This document shows positions 55,947 to 64,000 of a DNA stretch of 64,000 nt, piece by piece; within the stretch, counting starts at the first letter, position 1, and each line of letters opens with the position of its first letter. The notes under the pieces were generated by a model. The model was not told the origin of the DNA. It saw only the letters and a list, made by a program, of their open reading frames with translations, and did no database searches. This DNA comes from Lyophyllum atratum. Its lineage: Eukaryota; Basidiomycota; Agaricomycetes; Agaricales; Lyophyllaceae. A program made the position numbers and the translations under genes. The stretch is from the NCBI GenBank assembly GCA_014905825.1, contig JACGCN010000057.1:173889-237888 (forward strand), in the 5' to 3' direction.

Positions 55947-57310
55947 AATGTACATTCCGGGAACAGTGAAGTACAGTTATAATTCAGAAGGTGATCAAAG
56001 AGAGTTAGTGATGGTTGGCGCACTCGATATAAATCGAAGAGAACGTCGACTGGAAGGCGACCCGAGATGACATCAGTTGGGGGATGCCAGCGCCACCGCC
56101 TTGAGGGAATTGTAATTTGTTTCCATGGAGGTGCAGGGTAGTTCTGAAGGTTGGACCATGCCGTGGCGGGTGAAGAGTTCCGAAAGGTACACGTAAAAAA
56201 ATAATTGCAAAGCTGTGGGTACGAATTGTTACATCTTCGGGCCAAGACCTGTCTACAGCAAGCATGAGGACTAACCGCCAAGGCTGACATATCGCCCGAT
56301 GCGAACGATGCGCACAACATCGTAATGAGGCCCCACGATTGCTTTATGATGGTTTATTGTTTACGACGCCTGCAATTATCGGATAGTCGACGGGCCTATG
56401 TGATTTCCTGGCTCGTAGAAGTTAAATACGTGCTAAGTGGGCAAAATTGATTAGTATGCAAAGCAGATTAAGGCGCTTACGCGTTTGCGGTGGATCTACT
56501 GTGCCAACAGAACAAGGATACAAGTTGATCATTAGGATTTGTTTCCTCAGAGAGCAATCTGTATTTGCTGGTGTAACGAGAAACGATGAGTAGACATGGC
56601 AGTCTATAATTCTCACACCGCGATATGTGGCATAAAAGAAAGAGTTATTCGAAGACATGGGATGTCGATGCCATCCATCCAATAGCTCGCGAAACCGGCA
56701 CGTCCCATGTTCGCCGAGAAGGCCGTTAAAATAGGCGAGAGTTGAGACGCATCGCATATTTCGATAACATAGCAGAACACATGAAGCACAAGAGATATAG
56801 TCGCATGGGTACCAGGGAAGGCCAAACGACGGTCCGCGAAGCCCAAGACGATCTGAAAACAAGCTTGCTAGCTGTCTCAGAGGGATGAGACTTGGAACTC
56901 ACGCTAACCGCCGCTTCGTCGCGCGAAATGAAGCCGCGGCAAGGGCTGCCTCAAGACCGCCCGTGATTCGTGTTACGGAAACATAGTACGTGCATTTTGG
57001 AAGTATACATTGAAAGGGTAAATCGGTGGTTGACGGTATTTAGGAAATAGCGGTGTGCGCTTGATGAGGGTCCAGAAGAGGGCACGGGCAGGGGTCGAGA
57101 TTAATCCAGAGGAGATTGGTCACCTTTGGGGAATCGTTGCCGTGCGTAGGTGGTTGAGTTCCTCATGACTGCGTGTGCAATGAATCGAGACCATTGACCA
57201 TCGAAAAAGTACACGGTCCACGTAAACGACAAAACCTGAGGGAGACCAGTCCAAGATAATCGAACGCCTTCGTTTCCTGCCAGAGCCTAGCGTCCGGTTA
57301 CCAGAACCAC
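55947..57310. other. 1.36-kb region without a convincing gene
   Basis: On the minus strand several open pieces look like protein but cannot be joined: about 57080-57236 (FTWTVYFFDGQWSRF), and 56613-56880 with a hydrophobic stretch (ATISLVLHVFCYVIEI). Stops separate them beyond what normal introns explain. This could be a decayed membrane-protein gene or a very intron-rich one that I failed to model. A 57-nt GT-AG segment at about 56858-56910 would join two of the pieces. Confidence 0.35.
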
Positions 57311-58830
57311 TCAACGGGACCATCCACTATCCCCATTCGCGTGTCTTGGGGCCCTCTCTTCGTAGCGTTCATCCTTCTCGTCGCGTCTTTTGTCGTCCCT
57401 GCGTTCATCCCTGCGACGGTCAACATAATAATCAGGGCCTCTGCGGTCATCATAGCCCCCTCGCCGGTAATCATCGTACCCTGCAGGCCTTCTATCATCA
57501 ACCTCCCTCCTGGGGGGTGGAGACCTGGGACGACGATCGTCATATTCAGCGGGGGGGCGGCGAGCAGGCGACCTGGAACGGTCACGGCGATAACCTCTAT
57601 TGTCGTCCCTATAGCGATCATCGCGGTAACGATCGTCACGAGGGCGCTCGTCCCGACGATCATCACGACGATAATTGTCGGGGCCCACGCGCTACATATC
57701 GATGTTAGCTGATGACAGCTAATATAATTAAGCCGCTTACCGAATCATCAAGGGCGACTCGAACAGGCCTACCTCTGAGTTCCTTGCTATCGAGCTCTTT
57801 GACAGCACGGTCAGCATCATCGCGGTTGAGGTATTCAAGGATCCTGTTGACGCGTTACAGCTCAACATAAACATGAAGAACAACACCTTGGTTACTCACC
57901 CTTGGCCGGGGACATCACGATCAATGTCAGCGAAAGAGACACTTCCAGCATCTCGTCCGAAATCCTTCAGGTCCTAAGGGTAGTTATGATTGATCAGGGG
58001 TCGTCCTTCGATCAAAGTATGCGAAGAAAGGTGCCACGATCGAGAAACAGCGACGCGAATCCGAAATACCAACGAAGGTCGCCCCTCGTGGAACCATGCA
58101 AGCCAGCCTGAAGCCCAACCATCGGGATCGTAATAAAAGCAGGCATATCCATGGGAGGGCCAACGAGACGGGAAGAAGTTCGGAAGGGACCGCGAAACCC
58201 AGGGTAGGAAGTAGGATTGCATACCTGCCAGCTCGTGTCGCGAGAAACACCAGAAACGATAAGTCTGATTCCAGGAGGCCTACGGGATCGTGGAGCCCTA
58301 TACAATTCAAGGAGTGTAGTGTCAGATTTCATCCGAATGTGGCACCCGTTCATACCCGTGGCTTCGCTCTTCATATGCATCGCGACGAGGGCGACTTTCT
58401 TTGGCAAATTCAACAACAATGCTGCTAGTCGAGATGAGATTTTATATGCTTGCGAGAACTTAACGACATACGTTGTGCCCATGAAAGGTTTCCCATTAAG
58501 GTTGTGTACAGCATCTTCCGCGTCCTTCACGAGACATTAAAAATGAACATTCACTAGCGTGGAAGAGAGTAGTGCCTTCGAATTTTCGAATTCCACAAAT
58601 CCAAAGCCTGACGAAGGGGTATTGAGCCTGGGTTTGTTTGAGGATCTTGTCTCGGACGAACCCGTCATAACGCGACAGTCAATAATGCGGCCATAGCCTT
58701 CAAAAAACTTGTTAACATCTTCTGAGCGAGCATCAGTAGGGAGTCCTAAGTGAAACGGCAATTGTTAGCTATGTCTTAACATATTGAAGGAAGGAACAGT
58801 CGCACTGCCGAGGTATAGTCGTCGGGCCAT
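57311..58830 (-). CDS. SR-type RNA-binding protein, two RRMs and an RS/RD tail
   Basis: Nine exons (58806-58830, 58662-58745, 58576-58607, 58472-58524, 58356-58424, 58225-58297, 57900-57973, 57741-57843, 57311-57691) give 297 aa. RRM1: RLYLGRLPTDARSEDVNKFF and GFGFVEFENSKDAEDAV. RRM2: IRLIVSGVSRDTSWQDLKDF, with the SWQDLKD heptapeptide typical of the pseudo-RRM of SR proteins such as SRSF1, and EYLNRDDADRAV. The tail is a run of Arg, Asp, Tyr and Ser dipeptides. These proteins guide splice-site choice and export in the nucleus. The 51-nt intron 58525-58575 starts with GC (AAG|GCACTA). The intron 57974-58224 is 251 nt, about five times normal. Confidence 0.88.
57974..58224 (-). other. Long intron within the SR-protein gene
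   Basis: The intron interrupts RRM2 inside the SWQ/DLKD motif. It begins GTATGC and ends TACCCTTAG. The frame of the preceding exon stays open for about 70 codons into it, so retention would give a truncated protein lacking half of RRM2 and the tail. Confidence 0.7.
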
Positions 58831-59053
58831 GGTAGTTAGAGAAGAAGAAGATGGATGTTCGAAAACTTCAACTGAGTTTCAAATGCGCCTCAAAGTTTGT
58901 TGCATCATTAATCAGCGTGGCGCACGGACCACAATGCTGTGTCGTCCCAAAAGCAATAGTATTATAAGTTCTTTGTAAAGAGTAATGGGTACTGGGTGTG
59001 ATCCGGGGCAGTTACGCAAAAAGGTAGATAGTATCAATAGGGGAAGGAACAAC

Positions 59054-61043
59054 TTAGTGCTGGGACCAGTCAATGGAGTTGATGTCTATGCCCTCCTGAA
59101 CCATCTCCCATAGCGGACTACAGACATTTGATTTCAACAGTGCCGATACACGTATGAAGAGCGAACTCACCTCATTTCACGGAGTCGGTGAACTGTGCGT
59201 ACGATGTGGCTCACCACGAAATCAACTTCAGCCTTTGTGGTGAAGCGCCCAAGACCGAATCGCAATGAAGAGTGAGCCATGTCTTCAGCCGCACCTTGAG
59301 CAGAGATGTCAGGACATGGGTCAAAAACGTCGTCACTTGAGAACTCACCTAGGGCTCTGAGGACATATGAAGGCTCTAATGAGGCTGATGTGCAAGCACT
59401 ACCCGACGATAGAGCGATATCCTGTGGTAGAGGTATCAATACACATTCCATATACTCACTATTAACGAACTTTGAGAGCCATCAGTAAACTTTCGCCCTC
59501 GACGTAGGAGAAGCTCAGGTTGACGCAGCCAGGGTAGCCGTTCACATCACCGTTTCGAACAACGTGCTCAACTTGCGCGTTGATGCTTTCAATGAGGAGA
59601 TTCGAGAGCTCTTGAATCCTCGCATGATCCCTCTAATACCAACATTGAATGAGTCAGCGCCATCTCTATGCGTCAATGAGAGTAAGATAGAGTCAGTACC
59701 CCTGCACAAAAGTCACGACCTAGCTGGCGAGCGCTGGGAAGGTCCGCAGCGCTGCATGCCACTGGGCTCCTGCGCAATGCGCAGTTTTATGTGCTGTTTT
59801 CATCACACCATTCGAAGATGAAATTGTGCTCACTTTCATCTCCTGTTTCGCAATCCGCGCTGCCTCGCCAAGACCGACTACCAATGCAGTGGGCAAAGTC
59901 CCGCTCCTCAAACCACGCTCCTGTCCACCTCCACTCAAGATAGGTTCCAGTCTTACTCTCGGTCTCCTCCGAACGTACGCAGCCCCGACGCCCTTCGGTC
60001 CGTACAACTTGTGCCCGGATATGCTCATAAGGTCGATATTCATCTCGTTAACGTCCAACGGGATCTTCCCAACGGCTTGTGCAGCGTCCGTGTGGAAATA
60101 AACTCCTCGATGCTTCCGTAGCAATGCACCTATCTCCTGCATAGGTTGAATAACGCCCGTTTCGTTGTTGACGGTCATGATAGAGACCAGAGACGTATCC
60201 GGTCGGATAGCATCTCCAGCACATCCAAGGAAACAATACCGTTTTTCTGAACGGGTAGGTATGTGATGTCGAATCCTTCCTCTCCTAGCTTTCGGCAAGA
60301 ATCGAGAACACATTTATGCTCCTGGTAGAGGTCAGGAACAAAAGGACGGTGGTGTGATGGAACCAACTTACTGTTTGAGTTGTAATAACATGTCTCTTTT
60401 TCTCCTTGTGAAACCTCGCAACGCCTTTGATTGCCATGTTGTTCGTTTCTGTTGCTCCGGATGTGAAGACGATGTCTTTCGTGTCGGCGCCGATCAAATC
60501 AGCAACGTGCTAGAAGAAAGGTATCAGGACTATATGTGGGTTAGGAGATTTTGGGGCATACTTTGCGTGCGTCTTCGACTGCTTGTTCAGCCTCCCATCC
60601 GTATGCGTGGGTACGACTGTGAGGATTGCCATACTGGTCCGTGAGATACGGAAGCATGGCGTCCAATACACGAGGGTCCACAGGTGTCGTAGCCTGGAAT
60701 GACTTAGTTAACGATATATGTGCTCAACGACTGTACGAACCTGCATGTCCAGATAGATAGGTCGTGTTTTCTCCTTCACGGACCCTTCGCGAACGGGCAT
60801 TTCGAGTTTGAAACCAAGCATATCTATGGGGGATAAAATCATTACAATCAAGGAAACCTTCACAATTATATTAATACCTGGTCTTGGAGTGAAGTGCCCC
60901 TCCTCCTGGTAAGTCGAAGGAACATCCACAACGCTTGCGCGGTCGGCTCCTGACGGCTGAACAAGGCTGCGACGACCACAGGCCGAGATGGCTGCCTTCG
61001 CTGAGGTGCGCCGTACCGCATTCTGCGTGATTCTTGACAACAT
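59054..61043 (-). CDS. NFS1: NFS1 cysteine desulfurase, mitochondrial, with an apparent frameshift
   Basis: Exons 60878-61043, 60741-60823, 60562-60693, 60372-60509, 59834-60321, 59471-59632, 59349-59421, 59171-59294 and 59054-59117 total 1430 nt, one short of a multiple of three. NFS1 takes sulfur from cysteine for iron-sulfur clusters and tRNA thiolation. Seen: presequence (ARG/SER-rich, [16 protein letters not shown]), [47 protein letters not shown], the PLP lysine in [12 protein letters not shown], and the sulfur-carrying Cys in [16 protein letters not shown]. Near 60214-60217 the frame switches between VSLDVLE and [10 protein letters not shown]; both sides are conserved and no intron fits. 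One missing base explains it. Because the gene is essential in fungi, a sequence error is the simplest cause. The intron 59633-59833 is 201 nt. Confidence 0.88.
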
Positions 61044-61486
61044 GGTGGGTCCAGGCAGAAGAAAACCGAAGTTATCAGATAAGTCAACAGAAAAGATGAG
61101 CGTCAAAGATCCTGTCTGTTCAGGAAGTTGGCTCGGGGTGTGAAATGTCCTTCACATGTGATCATTACTCATTGTGTGGGACTATTTGGAGAGCGTCCGG
61201 ATCCGTGTTCCGACGGAAAGCCGGTGTGAGAGCCATGGTGAGATTCGAAACCAATAATCCGTACATAGCTAAGTGAGACGTTTGAATATGTTTTAGGACA
61301 CCCTGTAGTATTTGAAGTTCAAAAAATGCGAATGACTGGGAAAATCTAGCCACAATGTCGCAATCTTGGCAGTAAGTATATCTAATGAGAGAGTATCTCA
61401 TGAACTTGGAACTTCGGAAGCCAACGAGAAAATGAGATGAACGCAAATATCGTATATATTTAATTTTAACAGAGACAGCTTCACAT

Positions 61487-63201
61487 CTACAGAGCAGGGC
61501 TGGCGTTCTTGACAAGTGTCTCAAAGTAAGACTGGAAGAACATTGAGACTTTTAAAAACTGGAGTTGAGGCTCGGAAACTTACCTGGAACCATGATCCAG
61601 CTTCGGGTGCATTGGGGGCAGCGTCACTAAGCCCACAATGGGCGTCGTAACGGACCGCAGAAGTGTTGCTAGTTCCGTCGCATTCACCTCCGGGCTTGAC
61701 CCACACGATGGCATCAATGAGAGAGGAGCCAGTGTTGAGAGTTGGGCGTGTGCCAAATCCGGCACCCTTGACGTTGCACCAGTCTCCCCAGGCCTGTCGG
61801 ATGTTCTGGACACCAGAGCGACCTTGGTCGACGATGAAGTGCGCGGGGAATCCGCCAGAGCTGAGTACGGGAGCGAGAGCGTTGATGTAGTGGATTTCGT
61901 CGTAGTTGGCGTTGCCCTGTGTAACGGGGTCCGGGCTGCTAGCGCCTGTAACGATATCAATGAACGGTGAGGGGCAGTATGAGGAATCATCTGCATACTT
62001 AGGCATTATAATTAGCAACGTTGGTTGCCAATCCACGGACGAATGCCGGAGAACCTGCATCCTTGTAAAGTTGGGTGAAGAGCTGTGCAGCAGGTGTCAA
62101 GTTGGCAGGCCATCCAAGCCAGCCTGCATGTCCGGCATCCAGATACATGTAGACGCCAAGGGCGTTCAACTGCTTGATAGCGTAGGTGACACCTGCCTAG
62201 ACGAGCGAAAAGATAAATATATGGGCAAATTATTTTGGCTCAGGGAGCAAACCTTGTAAGCTGTCTGGGCACCAGAGCATTTGGCCACATTGAGGTTAGT
62301 CACCAAGTTCGCCAGGGAATCAGGCTCGATGACTGCGACGACACGAACATCGGGGTACTCTAATGAATTTTGCAGCATCAGAAACCAAGAAGACGCTACT
62401 GAAGACGTAGGCACTCACTTTTAATCTGAGCGACGAGCTGGTCGATGTAGCCGTAGTACTTGTTGAGACCGTCATTGGCAATGGAGAACTCTCCGTTGAG
62501 GCCAAAGCGGCGCAATCACGATCGGGAAGGTCGTAGACGACGATCTGGACAATGTACTTCGTTTCCGGAAGCTTTGCCTTTGGCGCTGGCATCGGCAAGG
62601 TATGTTTCCGAGAGTTTGCAGTTTTGGCAATAACATCGAACCACGTGAAAGTAGGGATGTTGGCGACTGTCAAGGCCTTAGCCTTCTGGGTGGAGTCTGT
62701 GATCAGTGCGGCAGCAGCCTTGACTTCGTCGGCATAGAAGGGAGTCAGGTAGATCTACAGATCATCAGTATCTGGTGTCTTGAAGAATCTGTACGGCGTT
62801 ACCTGGTACCCAGTATAAGGGTTGCCAGCAGCTGGAGTAGTTGAGGGCCGCCGCTCGTCGTGGTGGAGGTTGGTGTGGTGGTCGGAGGTTGGTAGTTAGA
62901 TGTGGGACGTAGGGGGTGTAGTTGTCCCGGACCTACATTGATGTCAATGCGGGTAGAGGTCGTTGCTACCACTGGTTAACTTACAGGCATTGGGAGTAGT
63001 AGTCATTGAGTTTTGTGCAGACGGCGCCAGATACGCAAGTGGTATCGCCAGCTATGTGAAGTCAGCTCATGTTTTCCTTGATCAGTTAACAAAACGCACT
63101 CCCAGCCAATGCACCACATTGGGCATAAGAGGGGCTGGGCAGCATTGACGAATGCCGGGACGAGAGAGAGGAGCGCCAGCAGCGAGGCGGAACTTGAACA
63201 T
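61487..63201 (-). pseudogene. GH6 cellobiohydrolase with CBM1, multiple frame disruptions
   Basis: Eight exons can be traced (63100-63201, 62985-63051, 62803-62932, 62419-62754, 62253-62359, 61999-62196, 61584-61945, 61487-61531). Order: signal peptide (LALLSLVPAFVNA), a CBM1 cellulose-binding module (YAQCGALAGTG and CTKLNDYYSQC), a Thr/Pro linker, and the GH6 domain (YLTPFYADEV, VVYDLPDRDCAALAS, VAVIEPDSLANLV, YLDAGHAGWLGWP, FIVDQGRSG, WVKPGGECDG). Family enzymes release cellobiose from the non-reducing end of cellulose and are secreted. About eight single-base shifts are needed, near 63176, 63127, 62905, 62847, 62618, 62564, 62499 and 61999; all other splice sites and codons look intact. 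Either a young pseudogene or locally poor consensus. I call it pseudogene only as the literal reading of this sequence. Confidence 0.65.
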
Positions 63202-64000
63202 TTGGGTCTTGGAACAGGTGTGCGATCCTACAGAAAGCCAGGAGCGACATCGGCCTTATATATCCTCCAGCAAGCAGGACGCTGGCGACACAAATCCGGC
63301 GTTGCCCCGAGCGAGGCTTCCGGAAAGACGTCGGGAATAAAGTATCCCTGAGATGCAGCGGGTCACAAGACAATACCAATCAGCCGGCTACGTCGACTTT
63401 CAAGCGATGCTGAACAGAGGGACTTCTTCGCCAGCTTCGGTACAACGTCGGATGCCTGATGACTTCACTAGGGAGAATTGACAGGAGTTTCCCGAGAATG
63501 CGCTTCAATCGTAAGTGTTGTCAACTTTTCCTGTTGTCTCGGAAAAACGACCTTGCATGGATCCCATCTGACGTCTCAGTAACGAGCAGAAAGAGTGCGG
63601 TCTCAGAATCTAGCGCACCATAAACGATGGAAAGCTCCTTGACATTGGTTCGAGGGTCAGCCAAACGTGCGTAAGCGTCGTCTAACTTTAACTTAACTTT
63701 AAGTCTACACCTGAATCGACCATCTCGTGACTCCGGACCCTTTGTGGTTTCCATGATACACGTGTTGCGGTTGCGTCGGGGACAGGTTCGGGACAGGAAT
63801 TAAATCACAGACAGGCTGATGACCACAAGGGTAGTCGTAGCGTCCCATGATCGGCTTTGGTGAGATGGATTTCAAACCATGCGTGTCGATCCTGGGCACC
63901 TTGAAGCAAATGGTCTGCTGGTAAAAAGAAGCACTAGATTTTCAATGAGAATGCATCCGAGGTCACACCGACCAGACTACTAGCCGTCAGTGTCACATAT
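63202..64000. other. Upstream region of the GH6 gene, no other gene seen
   Basis: About 800 bases to the window edge. Short frames (for example minus 63521-63754) have no family motif. Tandem AACTTAA / AACTTTAA repeats occur near 63680-63705. The GH6 promoter should lie here; a TATATA-like box is at about 63256-63261. I do not recognise Ace- or Xyr1-type sites with confidence. Confidence 0.4.

Noticed and set aside
57341..57712. Two long overlapping plus-strand frames rich in Ile/Val opposite the SR gene tail
   Set aside because: They are complements of the Arg/Asp repeat codons of the SR tail.
57789..57810. Similarity between the GUS1 3' flank and a LEU4 segment (cacggaatgt.gatgatgtc) as a dispersed repeat
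   Set aside because: The comparable stretch is near 37789, about 20 bases long, with no flanking similarity; likely chance.
1..64000. CRISPR arrays, prophage, rRNA, telomeric repeats near POT1, and a secondary-metabolite cluster
   Set aside because: No regularly spaced repeats, phage genes, rRNA motifs, TTAGGG arrays or backbone synthase genes were seen; the genes are mostly housekeeping.

Overview
The window is gene-dense nuclear DNA from a filamentous basidiomycete, most likely a wood- or litter-decaying Agaricomycete. The evidence is the gene architecture (introns almost all 46-65 nt, many per gene, donors such as GTACGT, GTGCGT and GTAAGT, and CTAAC/CTGAC-like branch sites), a GH6 cellobiohydrolase with a CBM1 module, a DNMT1-type DNA methyltransferase with replication-foci and BAH domains, POT1, kexin, and a tRNA-Ser(AGA). 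All family assignments come from reading motifs in translated sequence; no database search was run. Gene models were built by joining reading frames through plausible splice sites. Twenty of the 21 protein-coding models longer than 100 aa that I could place in a family or as conserved unknowns give an unbroken frame.

Layout. 0-6 kb: an unresolved gene, a phosducin-like protein and a conserved membrane protein. 6-10 kb: POT1. 10-16 kb: two kexin proteases in tandem. 16-25 kb: MCM7 and DNMT1 head to head, with a 659-bp inverted-repeat element inside the first DNMT1 intron. 25-32 kb: a small ECM15/MTH1187-type protein, an EH-domain protein, and ATG9. 32-38 kb: 2-isopropylmalate synthase (LEU4) and cytosolic glutamyl-tRNA synthetase, divergent. 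38-42.5 kb: a haloacid-dehalogenase-like hydrolase, a cyclic phosphodiesterase, a DUF1776 protein and tRNA-Ser. 42.6-49 kb: a large protein of unknown function and RPA1. 49-56 kb: indoleamine 2,3-dioxygenase, 3-hydroxyisobutyryl-CoA hydrolase and tubulin cofactor E. 57-64 kb: an SR-type RNA-binding protein, NFS1 cysteine desulfurase, and a frame-disrupted GH6 cellobiohydrolase.

Most genes are single-copy housekeeping genes. Four of them (POT1, MCM7, DNMT1, RPA1) serve telomere, replication and chromatin maintenance, but no operon-like logic ties them together. Points deserving a second look: the inverted-repeat element in DNMT1, the kexin duplication, the duplicated regulatory module of LEU4, at least five GC-AG introns in essential genes, very small exons (an ATG-only first exon; a 5-nt internal exon), and apparent frameshifts in NFS1 and GH6. 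No CRISPR array, prophage, clear autonomous transposase or telomeric array was seen. I did not find a convincing wholly new system; the novelty here is at the level of gene architecture and a few unknown protein families.
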